Positions 22,593 to 35,680 of a DNA stretch of 64,000 nucleotides are shown in pieces. The DNA lies in NCBI GenBank assembly GCA_964019425.1, contig OZ025827.1, forward strand, positions 620,001 to 684,000. Reading direction: 5' to 3'. Position 1 is the first letter of the stretch. Each line of letters starts with the position of its first letter. A program made the translations under genes and the position numbers. A model generated the notes under the pieces. The model saw only the letters and a list, made by a program, of their open reading frames with translations. It was not told the DNA's origin and ran no database searches. The DNA is from Flectonema sp. DT1601 (Eukaryota > Euglenozoa > Diplonemea > Diplonemida > Diplonemidae).

Positions 22593-22930
22593 TAGCCAGC
22601 CGAAAACTGTTGAGGAAAACCAAATAAAAACGCACGTTTCTGGCATATTTTTTAGTTCTTAATCGGCAAATGTCTTCTTGTTGACGCAATAGTCGAAAAT
22701 TTTTTTATTTGTTTTTTATTTTATTCTTCCCTCAAAATTTCTTTTGGTAAATTGACTCGTTTTTTGTTCTTGAGGGAAGAAAAGAAGGAGGTTTTTAAAA
22801 AAAAAAAAAAAAAAAAAAAATTCAGTTTGGTGGGTGACGACTGTACTGCTAACGTCAACTGCTGCGGGGTCCTCCTTCGAGTATTCGGTTGCAAACACGA
22901 CAACCGAATCTACAGAGGAAACGGTGTGCT
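22593..22930 (+). repeat. Diverged duplicated block, copy 1
   Basis: Pairs with 23332-23646. Both copies have, in order, a GAAAACTG-containing start, an 11-base inverted repeat (TTCTTCCCTCA / TGAGGGAAGAA, here 22724-22734 and 22771-22781), an A run and a ~95-base segment that is open in the same frame in both copies. That segment encodes a Thr/Ser-rich peptide starting VTTVLLTSTAAGSSFEYSV. The A runs and T runs differ in length, so this is not a very recent copy. Confidence 0.8.
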
Positions 22931-23331
22931 GTTTCTTCCCTGCGTCTGGTTCAGTTATTTATTCTGTTTTTTTTTTTTTTTTTTTTTTTTTTTTTGGTCA
23001 AACAGACGAGTTTGTTTTTCTGTTTCCCTTGTTCCCCTTCAGAAAAAAAAAAAAAAAAAAAAAAAACATTAAAAATAAAAAAATAGTGAAGGATAAACCT
23101 ACTGAAAAGTGATAAATTTCGATCTGCGAGTTTTTCTTTTTGGGTTGTTTTCGGGCTGCTAGCCAGCCAAGCCACCTCTTCTCTGCAGGTCTTATTTTTT
23201 CCTCACAATATTAGTACCCTTAGGGATACATCAATTATTCTTCAGATGTTTTTGTTTATTTTTTTTTCGGTTATAATGACACACTCTCTATATCAAACTT
23301 CACATAGGCAACCCGCGCATTACGAGTAGTA

Positions 23332-23646
23332 GTGGCCAAACTGAAAACTGCGGAGGAACCAAATAAAAGCAAACGTTCTTTAAACAGCAACCGTCTTGAT
23401 AAAAAACTATATTCGGGATTTTTTTTAAAACTTTATTCTTCCCTCAATTCTTTTTTGGTAAATTGACTCGTTTTTCTTTTTTTTTTTTTTTCCTTGAGGG
23501 AAGAAAAGAAGGAAGTTTTTAAAAAAAAAAAAAAAATTTCAGTTGTTTGGTGACGACTGTACTGCTAACGTCAACAGCTGCGGGGTCCTCCTTCGAGTAT
23601 TCGGTTGCAACTGTAACAACTGAACATACAGAGGAAACGGTGTGCT
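23332..23646 (+). repeat. Diverged duplicated block, copy 2
   Basis: Partner of 22593-22930. The inverted repeat is conserved at 23436-23446/23495-23505. The open segment near 23552-23646 keeps the frame despite substitutions (NTTTES in copy 1, TVTTEH here). An AG preceded by TTTC lies just before this segment, so it may be an exon-like remnant of a gene family. Confidence 0.8.
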
Positions 23647-24833
23647 TTTCTTCTTTTTACGAGCCTTTTTAAAATCAAACACTGAATCTCTTTTTTTGAT
23701 TTTGCGTTTTTTTTCTTTCTTTTTTCTCTCTCTTAATTACATTCTCCAAACCAAAACCAAACAAGACAAAACTATATATTTTTTTTTCTTTGAAAAAAAA
23801 AAAAAAAAAAATTTAGATTACTGTCCTCTTTAATCATATTCTTGCTACACATACTATTATTGTATTCCTTTTTTTTTTTTTGAATTGTTATTTTTTGGTT
23901 TTTCTTCTTGTTTTGTGCTTTTATTTTGTTCTTTCTTTTTCTACTGACAGTTTTGTCAAAAAAAAAAAAAAAAAATGAGGAAGATACTTTTGCAGTATCG
24001 GCATCTTTTACCACAACGATGCTGTTTTATGATATTTTTTTTTTTTTTTTTTTTTTTTGGACTTTTTTTTTTTTTTTTGACGTTGGGGTTTAGGAGGTCT
24101 CTCACGCCTCTCGCAGTCGCGTGACAAAGCAAACTTATTATTTTTCTATCTCACTACTGGCTAACTGTGGTTCAGTCAGAATCTATTTTTCCCATATGTA
24201 ACTCATGTCATCGCTCGTCATTTGTGCTGAGGGCCTAGCCCGAATAAGCGAGTGGTTTGTAATGTCTTAACGAGTTTTTTTATTTTTTTTTTTTTAATTC
24301 CTGAATTTATTATTCCCTGTGTATGAAGAAGAAAAAAAAGTAAAGTCATCTGTTGCTGCATGCATAAAAACTATAGGATCGGTAGCTCAAACAAAAGTGG
24401 GAGAAAAAGTTAGGTCAATTTATTTTTTTGAAGATAGAAGTGGTGGTAAGCGGTTTGCTAGAAGGTATTGTGAAGCCCCCGTGACATAATCTAAACGGAC
24501 AAATTTGAGAAAACGTTTACCCTGATGACGGTGCTTTAAACAAACAAAACCTTTTTGGATAAAGCAATGAAGAATTTGCGTAAAAGGGAATCCGCCCTAC
24601 CAAAAACTGACGTTAGATGTTATTTTGGTAAGACTACACGACCCAATAAGCATTTAAATGAGGATATGTGTTTTTTTTTTCCCCCCTCCTTTTTCCCCCC
24701 CCCTTTTTTTTCGATGGTTTGAAAAAAAAATAAACTAAAGTCAACTATCTTCATCCTAAAATCATAAAAATCGATTCGTGGTCTCGGTGCACGCAATACA
24801 AATCTGTGCCAGGTCTCTTTTTACTTATGTGTT

Positions 24834-24866
<33 letters not shown>

Positions 24867-26520
24867 TTTTTGCACCGACGAAGTAGGAGAAAAATCATAT
24901 TCAGATTAAAAGCCCTATTTTTTTTTATTATGTCTATGTTTTCCTTCCAGCCGAAGCTACAATCTCTGTGAATGGTGCGGGTTACCCAAACCCCCTCGCC
25001 CCTCGCAGTCATCAGTTCTGGATACGCTTACTCCATAATATTATAGATACAAGGCTTATCAGAATGGTTTTATTTTTTCTCCCTCTTTTTCTGTTGTGAT
25101 CGTAGATGACAAAAAGAAAATCTGAGAGAGCGGAATTAAATGTGAAGTTGTGGGGCTCTCATATTTGATTTGTTGTAAATATTATTTTCTCTTTTTCTCA
25201 AGAAACCCCGCAAAGATATTTTTTGAGTTGTAAAAAAGTTCATGACAACAGAATAGCACTGGATTCCTTTGGTTCAGGATTTTAAGGTGTGTTTTCAGTA
25301 AATTCTTTTTCAGATTTACTGACGATGTCTGACCTGACCTGTTTGTCAATTTCGTAATTCATATACTGTCCTTATTGTTACAAAGTTGGCATTGGGTTGT
25401 CACCCCCCTGGTTTCAACAGGGTGTTGAATGTCTTGTGAAATATTGAAATATTGATGCTTTTGGTTAGTTAACTTTTCGATACCAACTAATAACCCCCTG
25501 TCCATATCAGATACAGCATTGGGTTGCTGCTGACGAAATCATTTTTTTATATTGTTTTTTTTTAAATCTCTCTTTGGAAGGGGGGTGTTTTTGTTATGTT
25601 GAAAAAAAAAAAAAACCCCGCTTTTTTTTTTTTAATCAATTAAATTAAGGTCTCTCTAATCTACTCTCTATTTCTCTCTTTCTCCATTTCTCTATTTCTT
25701 TTGTTAACTTTTTATCCTTAGCTGCTTATCAAAATAGTTCCAACCTTTCTGTGGTATTATTCCTGTTTAACTGTGCCAGTAGGAATGGTATCTAAGTAGG
25801 AATCTCTAGCAAATGTTGTTAGACAGCTACTAAGTGTAGGACTGTTTTTAAAAAAAAAAAAAAAAACAACTTCTTGCGTGTGAGCCACTACTATAGTAGT
25901 GTTTTTATTCTCGTTTTTTTTTTTTTTTTTTTTTAGTGACCTATACCTCGGTGATAACGTTCTCTAGAGGTAGGGTAGTTCAATGTACTGCGATGAAACC
26001 TTTTCATTAGTACCTGTGTGGTAGTAGGTCCCTAATATGCACGTACTCTGAGGGACTGTCTGAATGGTCGGCAGCTACAGCCATCTCCAATCAGGTTGTA
26101 GGGAGAATAAAAGTTACTACACGCCATTTAGTTGTCGTGGAGGGGAATAAAATCGACCGATTTAATAGTTGAAGTCCCCGAATCGGTTATTTGTGTCTGC
26201 TCACTGAAAACGAACACCTTAGAGTCAGTCCCCACAACTCATTTTTTGTTGTCGGAGGAATGAAACTGAAATTATTTTTATGAATTTATTTATTTTTTTT
26301 ATTCTTTTTTTTTTTTATATATCTATATAACACTTTTTTTTTTTTTTTTTTTTTTTTTTCCCCCCTTTTTTTGTTTGTTGAAAAGGAGTTATGACTCTCT
26401 TGGGTTTTTCTGATTTATATAAATGACGAAATGAGAACAAAAAAAAAAAAATAAAAAACTCCTCCTAAAATCATTAACTCATATAATAAAATCACTTCAT
26501 TTACAGTATTCTACTGCATT

Positions 26521-27006
26521 ATGCAACACATTCAAAATGATGAGACAATTAATTTAAAAGAACTGTCGGGAGTTGGATTATCAAAAAAAATATTACGATA
26601 CGAAGAATTGATAGAAGAAGTACTGAAACCGAGACTGCAGGAAATAATAAATAAGAGAGACGCTTGTTTTAATGATATCACTGAAGGAGAAAAGTTGAAG
26701 TCTTTTATAGAAAAGGAAATGGGAAAACCAGAAGTCATGGAGGTACAAGTAGATTTGGGTCATCATTTTTATGCGAAAGCATCTGTAGAGGATACGAGTA
26801 GTATAATGATATGTATCGGGATGGCTTTATACGTTAAATACTCACTCGAAGACGCTCTGTCTTATTTAACTTCGAGACAATCACTCATTGAAGAACGGAT
26901 TAAGTCACTAACAAACGACGCATCTCGTGTAAAAGTTGAAATGAAAATAGTTTTAGAGGCAATCAACGAAGTAGCTACAAAGGAGATGTCAGGACTTGGA
27001 AGCTGA
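26521..27006 (+). CDS. UXT: UXT-like alpha-class prefoldin
   Basis: The product has 161 residues, about the size of human UXT (157). It shows the family layout: an N-terminal helix containing KILRYEELIEEVLKPRL, a central beta-hairpin region with MEVQVDLGHHFYA followed by TSSIMICIGMALYV, and a C-terminal helix with SLEDALSYL and many charged residues. In animals UXT belongs to the URI/R2TP prefoldin-like chaperone complex and also acts in transcription; that role is inferred here from family resemblance. The ATG lies 15 bases after a strong pyrimidine-AG (26505-26506). The next gene starts 114 bases after its stop, as expected in a polycistronic unit. Canonical prefoldin alpha subunits are the alternative, but the VQVDLG segment fits UXT better. 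Confidence 0.82.
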   Translation: MQHIQNDETINLKELSGVGLSKKILRYEELIEEVLKPRLQEIINKRDACFNDITEGEKLKSFIEKEMGKPEVMEVQVDLGHHFYAKASVEDTSSIMICIGMALYVKYSLEDALSYLTSRQSLIEERIKSLTNDASRVKVEMKIVLEAINEVATKEMSGLGS

Positions 27007-27119
27007 TTGTTAATCGATTTACGATCAGAACTGTTTTTTAGTTTTATATAAATTCATACATTACGACAATCATTACAACCCCTCAGTAACATCAAAAAAA
27101 GAGACAACAACTTTTAAAT

Positions 27120-27323
27120 ATGGGAATGGAAGACCGTGATCTCGCAATCTTGTTATTTTGCGTTGGAATCTTTGTTTATTCACTCTTGTTTTGTATTTCG
27201 AAGGCCAAGAGAGGATGTTTAAGTGGTGAACCAGAAGGCATGCAATACGATGCAGCAGTTGCCGAGGATGTCGATGAAGAACTGGAAGGTGAAGTGATAG
27301 TAACTGAACACCAAATGGAGTAG
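27120..27323 (+). CDS. Small single-pass membrane protein
   Basis: The product has 67 residues. Residues 8-27 form one hydrophobic helix (DLAILLFCVGIFVYSLLFCI), followed by a Lys/Arg-containing turn and an acidic tail (DVDEELEGE). By the positive-inside rule the tail is probably cytosolic. A pyrimidine-AG at 27085-27086 lies 34 bases before the ATG and only 80 bases after the UXT stop codon. A second ATG two codons downstream is an equally possible start. Family unknown. The short length makes this less certain than its neighbours, but the frame, acceptor and position agree. Confidence 0.6.
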   Translation: MGMEDRDLAILLFCVGIFVYSLLFCISKAKRGCLSGEPEGMQYDAAVAEDVDEELEGEVIVTEHQME

Positions 27324-28924
27324 CAGTAGTGTGATATCGTCACTTTTTTTGTTTGTTTGTTTGTTTTTTTTTTTTTTTTTTCAAAATCTCCGGGCTATGT
27401 GATGAGACGTTATTTTTTTTTTTTTGTCATTTTATTTTTATTTTTTTTAATATCCTGTAGCAGAAACCTTGACAATGAGGAAAAGGGGAGAAAATAAAAA
27501 AAAAAAACTGATTTTAGTGGTCTTCTGCTTATTCGAAGCCAAATGCAAAAATTTGCATTTGGAATGCCTGTTCCAGGTGAACAGTTTAAAAAAAAAAAAA
27601 AAAAAAAAAAACGTTATTTCAAACTCTTTGTGTCAGGTTCCACCTCATATAAGGGATGGTGAAATGTTTTTTGTTTTTGAAAATTGTGCGAAAAAAAAAA
27701 AGAACTAAAAATAATAATAATAGTGATTGATAATTGATATGGAACTCATCATCAATCGCTGAGACGTGAAGGAAAAAAAAAAGAAGGAAAACAAAATGGA
27801 ACAAAAAAGTAGAATTGAACGAAATTACAAGTGCTTTGTGTTTTTTTTTTTCCCCTCCTCATTCTGTGCTTCGTTCCAGAACCCCCTCTTTTTTTTTTTC
27901 TCGTTGTTTATGCAATACATTTGTATTTTACGTACAAAATCAAACAGTTAACCCTCCTCCTCTTCCTCTTTTTTTTTTGTTTTGTTTTGTTTCCTTCCTT
28001 GAGTTGTTTTCGAAGCTGTATATTACGACACGGATCTTCATCCACTTGTCTTTGGAAGGGAAAAAGGAAAAAAAGAAAAAGAAAAATAGCTGCAGGGCCA
28101 GACGAACGCTGTTTTTTTTCTCTTCTTTCTCCTTTCTCATCCAATTTTATATTTTTGTTTTGTTTCTGGAGTCACTTCTTTATTACGATTTTACTTTTTT
28201 TTCCCTCCAACTGAGTTTTCACCCGTTCTTCGCAGATCGCTGCGGCTGAGTAGTATTTTTTGCTCTGTTTTAATAACTTTTTTTTATTTTCTAATTATTT
28301 CCAACGCCCAGAGAACTGTTGCGGGCAACTGAAGTCAACAGGGCACTAGCAAATGAAGACGTTTCCCGTACGGAGTTTGCTTTCTTTCTTTTTGTGTCCA
28401 ATTTTTTTTAAGCTTTCAAAAAAAAAAAAAAAAAAAAAAAAAGAAAACTATTACTACCTGTCGGTTGTGTAAGGAGACGGTTTTTTTTATATTTCGTGTA
28501 AGAGTGATGAAGGAGACTTTTCATTTTTTATTTTTTTCTTCTTTTTATTTTTATTTTTTCCCCCTTTACCCTTCTCTCCGTTAATCAACCACGAAAATGG
28601 AAGGAAGGACACTACAGAAAACAACAAACAGAGGAACGGATTTAAGAAACAAAAAAAAAAAAAAAAAATAAATAAAACACGGAAACTGTACCTTTGTGCG
28701 TTAGACAGGTTCTCACCCTTCCCCTGGAATAGGAGTAGTTGTATTGAAGTAGGTTTCAAGCTATCGTTTTTTTTCTTCTTTTCCCACTCCTACATATACA
28801 AGGATACTCAGGGAGAGAGACAGAGAGGGATATTGACCCTTAAGCTACAGCTGATAGGATTAGGGAAGAACAATAATCTAAAGATTTACTCATTCCTACT
28901 CTCTCTCAGCCACAACAAGTCAAA
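27324..28924 (+). other. Homopolymer-rich spacer with splice acceptor
   Basis: About 1.6 kb with many T and A runs and low-complexity Phe/Lys open frames that I do not accept as genes. At its end a CT-rich tract leads to an AG at 28908-28909, 16 bases before the next ATG. Confidence 0.65.
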
Positions 28925-30508
28925 ATGGTACTCTTCGTCATCGTTGCGGTGATCGCAGCTGCGATATTCCTTGGAATCGGATTGGCAGTATTTGGGAAAA
29001 AGGGGTTCAGAATTATGCACGAGGATGACGACGACAAAAAAAAGAACTCCGGAGAGACACAACCCGACACTGTTACTATTAGCATCGAGAATGCTGACAA
29101 GAATGGTAGTAAAGACCAAACTAATGAAGTAAAAAGCAAGGAACAAACACCACTCGCTTCATACACACCATCAGGAAGAGATCGTTCATCGTTCTTACCT
29201 TATGGAGATGATGATGACGTTGAAAGAAGGCAAAGCGACGATGGAGGATCATTAGCAAGACAGCGTATGGCACCTGATATGATGGGCATGTCAGCTGACA
29301 TTACTGGTCTTGATTCTACTAATACTCATGAAGATGGTGGTTTAATGGGTCCTGGTGCTTTCTCAAAACTATCAATGTCTCGTTTAATTGACCAACCAGG
29401 TCACGAACACTCTGAACCTGTTGAAGCTGTAATTCCAAGTAAGCATATGAATATCACTATGGCTGGATCTTTGTCAGTTAACCAGACTAGTGCTGTCGCT
29501 ACGAAGTCTGATAAAAAGGATAAGAAAGCTTCAAAGAGTGGTAAACATAACGAATCATCCTCATCAGATGATGAAGAACCAGAAACTTTAGCCCAAGTTG
29601 AAAGACAAGAAGCTAAGTACGGTCGAAGCATAAGATCACAACAGAAGAGAGGATATAAAAGAATTCATAGAGCGTGGGAGAGAGTTAAAGCACCATTTGG
29701 ACTTGTTGGATCTTTGGGTTTGAAAGTCCAGTCTCCTGTAGGAAAAGACTGTTCTTGTATTGTGACTAGAGTAACAGAAGGATCTGCAGCATCGAAAGCA
29801 TTGGAAAATGGATTCGAAGTTGGTGACTTAATCATCTCTGTAACAACAGCTAGTGGTTGTTGGCCAGTGTACAGACGTGAGCATTTCATGGCAGCTGTTG
29901 GTCCTCGTGGACATACATTTGAAGGTTCTGAAATTATCATCACAGTCGTCCGCAGTCAGAAGTTTTGTGAAGATTGGAAGAATGCAATCATTAACGCCTG
30001 TAAGAGATCTGATTTCCCTATTCTCAGAGCACCCGATGGGAATCCGATGCCAAAGGGAGCTAAGATTTCAGACTTTCCAATTCCAGACCCAGAAAGAGTA
30101 ATCCCCGTTAAGATTAAAATGGGACCCATGAGTCAGCAAACTAGAGACCTGAGAATGAGAAGACTCAAATCACTTCAAAAACTATTCCCCGGAAAGCTGG
30201 ATGTCGAGTACCTATTCGCAATTCAGTCGGATCCTAAGAAGTGTAGAGAATCAATTCACTCTCTGTTCCTTGACTTCGATACGAATGATAGTGGAACAAT
30301 TGAAATGGATGAATTGATGTTACTACACAAAAGTTTATTTGACAGAGCTGGTCTTCCCCATCCTCCTCCAGAAGTTGTTGAGGCGGCTTTCCACGAAGCT
30401 GACATCGATGGTGACGGTGTATTAGATTTTGAAGAATTCTACCCCTACCTCAGGGAATTGTTACTTGAAACTTTGTACGCTGCTGAAGAACGGAATGCTA
30501 AGAAATAA
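28925..30508 (+). CDS. Membrane-anchored PDZ and EF-hand protein
   Basis: The product has 527 residues. An N-terminal hydrophobic helix (residues 2-23) acts as a signal anchor or signal peptide. A long acidic, Ser-rich, probably disordered region follows to about residue 235. A PDZ-like domain spans about 255-345: GSLGLKVQSPVG as the binding-loop strand, GSAASKALENGFEVGDLI as the helix and GD turn, and EIIITVVR as the last strand. Two canonical EF-hands lie near residues 448-460 (DTNDSGTIEMDE) and 491-503 (DIDGDGVLDFEE), so the C-terminus should bind calcium. It probably works as a calcium-responsive membrane scaffold; this is inference from the domains. A CT-rich tract and AG at 28908-28909 precede the ATG. 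No introns are needed. Confidence 0.82.
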   Translation: MVLFVIVAVIAAAIFLGIGLAVFGKKGFRIMHEDDDDKKKNSGETQPDTVTISIENADKNGSKDQTNEVKSKEQTPLASYTPSGRDRSSFLPYGDDDDVERRQSDDGGSLARQRMAPDMMGMSADITGLDSTNTHEDGGLMGPGAFSKLSMSRLIDQPGHEHSEPVEAVIPSKHMNITMAGSLSVNQTSAVATKSDKKDKKASKSGKHNESSSSDDEEPETLAQVERQEAKYGRSIRSQQKRGYKRIHRAWERVKAPFGLVGSLGLKVQSPVGKDCSCIVTRVTEGSAASKALENGFEVGDLIISVTTASGCWPVYRREHFMAAVGPRGHTFEGSEIIITVVRSQKFCEDWKNAIINACKRSDFPILRAPDGNPMPKGAKISDFPIPDPERVIPVKIKMGPMSQQTRDLRMRRLKSLQKLFPGKLDVEYLFAIQSDPKKCRESIHSLFLDFDTNDSGTIEMDELMLLHKSLFDRAGLPHPPPEVVEAAFHEADIDGDGVLDFEEFYPYLRELLLETLYAAEERNAKK

Positions 30509-31526
30509 AATAATAAAACCTTAACGGGTTCTGCTGATGGCGAATGTTCATATTTATCAGAAAGCGAAATCATTTATTTGTATTCGCGTTGTGAATTCGC
30601 AAGTAAGGAACCTAATCTGAATGATTATCACATCGCGATATATTTGTAAGTGGTGTTGCCCCAGCCCGTACATTATTTTCGGATAAGTTTGATGGCATTA
30701 GTTGTTTGGTTTGTTCAATCATTCTCTGTGTGTTTGTTGATGATTGTTTTTCTGTGTGTGTCACTACCGATCCTTGTCATTGTAGTTTTTTTCATTTCTC
30801 TTTCGTTTTATGTATTTGAGGCTATCCACAATTTACTAGTTGACTTCACATAAAAAGATTTTGTGCAAGAGGTTTTCTGTCACAAATAAATAGTTTTTTT
30901 CTGGCTGCTGGTCACCTTCGCCACGGCTGTGGAACAAGAAGGGAGCATAATTCTTTTTGTTTTCCCCCTCCCTCCTCCTCATTCTCCCCTTTTTTTTGTA
31001 ATTTCAATTTCGTTTCTAATTTAGTATCAAGTGAATGCCTGGGTAGCCCATTATCCTAATCACTGTACAGGAGGACAGTTACCCATCTCTTTTTGGTGTT
31101 TATTTTTTTTTTTTTTTCAAAATCCGTAGTCCCCTCCTGCAAACACATTCTGGACCACAGCACCTGAGGGACAAATATCTTGAATGAGAGAACGGAAAAG
31201 AAGAAGGAAAAAAAAAAAGAAAAGAAAAAAAAAGTTCAAACATGTAGATATTTATTGTGTTTGTTGAGTTGGGAGATGACTTCCAAGCTCGGCAGTTAAA
31301 ATAGTATTTCAGAGAGTTTTGTAGCAGGCTTTTCGAGATACTGATCAACCTGTTTGAAAAAAAAAAAAAACAATTGTCCTTTTTTTTTATAATGAAATAT
31401 ATTTCTCTCTCTAAGGACAATTAAATCATGTCGGATTCTGTTGTTCTTTTTCAGTAAATGTGTTTGATGAAGGTAGTTTATTAATTTTTATATTCATTAT
31501 TGAAAAGATGTCTGGTGGTCATAAAA
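30509..31526 (+). other. Spacer; hydrophobic open frame without ATG not accepted
   Basis: About 1 kb with T runs and AT-rich sequence. A hydrophobic 67-codon frame (30650-30853) has no ATG start. The upstream region of the kinase gene contains TTGTTCTTTTTC and an AG at 31453-31454, the likely 5' processing site for that mRNA. Confidence 0.6.
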
Positions 31527-33847
<2,321 letters not shown>

Positions 33848-34739
33848 TCTTTTGAGCTGAGGTTTTATGTTTTTGTTGATGTTTTTTGTATCGTTAGCTC
33901 TCCACTAGCGTTCCACGGCTAATCCCCCTCGTTATCATTTTCGTTATTTTCGTTATTTTCGTATTTTCTTCATCTTACGATTTGATAATTGTCTTCAACA
34001 GTGACACTGAATTCTTGTCTGCTATTTGTTGAGTACTTTCTGAAGATGTCTGCGAGTGATCTTTCACGTCGTTGCCTTATTCGTTTTTTCTTGTTTTTTC
34101 CCCTCTGATTTACGTGTCTAATTCGCCTTGTTTTGTCTGTATTTTTGTTTCATTTTTTTCTTGTTGTTTTTCAAAACTGAAATGTGATATCTGTTTCTAT
34201 CACGTTTGGATATATTCTTCAAATCGAATGAAAAATTTTTTTTTTCTTTTCTCGCATCGTTTCGAACAGCTCTACTTAAGACTTGTAACTCCATTGGAGT
34301 TAACCCATTGATCTCTTTAGTTGGCTGTATCAGCGATGCTCACATCAGATACATTGCGTTACCATACATGATTAACTCACGAAACAAAATTACGGAAAGA
34401 CAACTGACGTTGTGAATTTGCTTTACATTTCTATGTTTGGCATGGATGTACATTCTCCTCACTTGTGGTATTTCTACGGGAGGGGAGGATATTTTTTTTT
34501 TTCTTTTATTATTATATAAACATTTACACAAAAAATTAAAGGAAATCAACAACAAAAACTTTTGGTATTTCACTTCCTCATCACTCAGGAGTCTTGATGG
34601 ATGTGATTACAATTTTTGCCCTCCTTTTTTTTTTTGTTGTCTGATGCTGATTATGTTAAGTGCTGAACGTGTTACCGAATACTATTTGACTCATCTTAAC
34701 TATTGTTTTTGTTTTTTCACATTTGATATAACTTCAGGA
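33848..34739 (+). other. Spacer, possible last kinase exon and next gene's acceptor
   Basis: About 0.9 kb, T-rich. AG at 34268-34269 could accept from the donor-like site in the last kinase exon and would add 13 codons. AG at 34736-34737 follows a T-rich tract and lies directly before ATG 34740, which opens a short frame that may be a first exon of the 34840 gene. Confidence 0.5.
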
Positions 34740-34839
34740 ATGTTGAAGAGAGATGTCGAGGAAGCAGAAACCTTTGTTAGATATAAGTTATTAATTTTAT
34801 CTTTTTTTTTAAAAGGGAAAAATAAACAACAACAAACAA

Positions 34840-35544
34840 ATGGATGACAGAACAATAGGAACAGAGAGAATCAAGAGTTGTCTCCGTAAGATTTCAGGAA
34901 TAGATGGTTTTTACCATTTTAATATCGAAGTGAGGGGACAGGAAGAAGCTTTGTTATATGTGCGTAAATCAGCTGATCACGTCATCGACATATCAACTCT
35001 TGATGTTGTTGAGAAGGGACACGCACCAGCAAAACCAGTAACGGAAATATCAAACGCTGATTGCACCGTATTTGAAATCGGAATGTACAAAACCTACGGC
35101 AGACCCATGGTTTGGTGTCGTGATAAGGGAAAGACAACTAAATTTAATTTTATAAATGTACCCAACTGGTCAGCTGTAGGAGGTAGTTACCAATACGCGA
35201 GATCAAGTTTCGACTACCCTCTGTACTCTCAATGTTGTATAGATTGGAATATGAGTCCAAAAAATGTTTCTCTCTGTGATATTATTGAAGAAACTATTCT
35301 GACAGCTCTCTCTCCTCCACCTGATAACTGCTGGGCAGTTGATTTTTCTTCTGATTTTTTAACTTCTATCGTCACTCATCCTTGTATTGAGAATCTAGCT
35401 GCGACTGCTGCTCTGATCTCTTTTTTACATTTGATTCCATCTTGTGAATTTATTGTAAGAGATGTTGTACAGCTTCATCATTTATATTCGGAAGGAATGA
35501 GACTGTTAGTGAGTGATATGAAGAAGCAGAAGAGATTAGCGTGA
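34840..35544 (+). CDS. Hypothetical protein, start uncertain
   Basis: From ATG 34840 the product has 234 residues, mixed hydrophobic and charged, without a signal peptide or clear TM helix. I recognise no family. Start choice is open. The best pyrimidine-AG (34736-34737) leads to ATG 34740 in another frame. Removing 34787-34850 as an intron (GTTATT donor, CAACAACAAA-rich 3' end, GACAG acceptor) would join 15 extra codons (MLKRDVEEAETFVRY) in phase to residue 4 of this frame. The alternative is a different acceptor, such as the T run plus AAAAG shortly before ATG 34840. The next gene begins 137 bases after its stop. Confidence 0.65.
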   Translation: MDDRTIGTERIKSCLRKISGIDGFYHFNIEVRGQEEALLYVRKSADHVIDISTLDVVEKGHAPAKPVTEISNADCTVFEIGMYKTYGRPMVWCRDKGKTTKFNFINVPNWSAVGGSYQYARSSFDYPLYSQCCIDWNMSPKNVSLCDIIEETILTALSPPPDNCWAVDFSSDFLTSIVTHPCIENLAATAALISFLHLIPSCEFIVRDVVQLHHLYSEGMRLLVSDMKKQKRLA

Positions 35545-35655
35545 TGACATTGTATTGTTTGGAAGGGGAAAAAAAAAAAAAAAAAAAAAGTATAATAAAA
35601 ATAAGAAACAAAAAAGGGGATTGGATTGAATACAAGCCTCTCTCTCCATCCCAAC

Positions 35656-35657
35656 AG
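35656..35657 (+). promoter_or_regulatory. Putative trans-splice acceptor AG
   Basis: CTCTCTCCATCCCAACAG ends here, within a 136-base gap between two same-strand genes. There is no room for an ordinary promoter, so this is the clearest trans-splice-like site in the window. The transporter ATG follows 24 bases later. Confidence 0.65.
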
Positions 35658-35680
35658 CACACTTACACGTTTTATGATTT

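Larger units (their letters stand above)
16605..26520. other. Gene-poor homopolymer-rich region
   Basis: About 9.9 kb without a convincing gene on either strand. It is dominated by A and T runs (commonly 10-30 bases), with short CT microsatellite sequence near 17830-17880. Open frames here are low-complexity Lys/Phe or lack ATG starts. Within it I note the palindromes at 18084-18133 and 21191-21216, a hairpin followed by a T run at 21578-21607, a duplicated block (22593-22930 and 23332-23646) and one less-simple minus-strand open frame at 18841-19170. It may separate two transcription units. Confidence 0.7.

Noticed and set aside
25380-25520. CACCCCC/GGGTG and repeated GCATTGGGTTG words
   Set aside because: Short, imperfect and not beyond chance for this composition.
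27815-28249. Overlapping Phe-rich frames
   Set aside because: Low-complexity translation of T and CT runs; no acceptor or domain.
30650-30853. 67-codon hydrophobic frame
   Set aside because: Lacks an ATG start and lies in the trailer of the PDZ/EF-hand gene.
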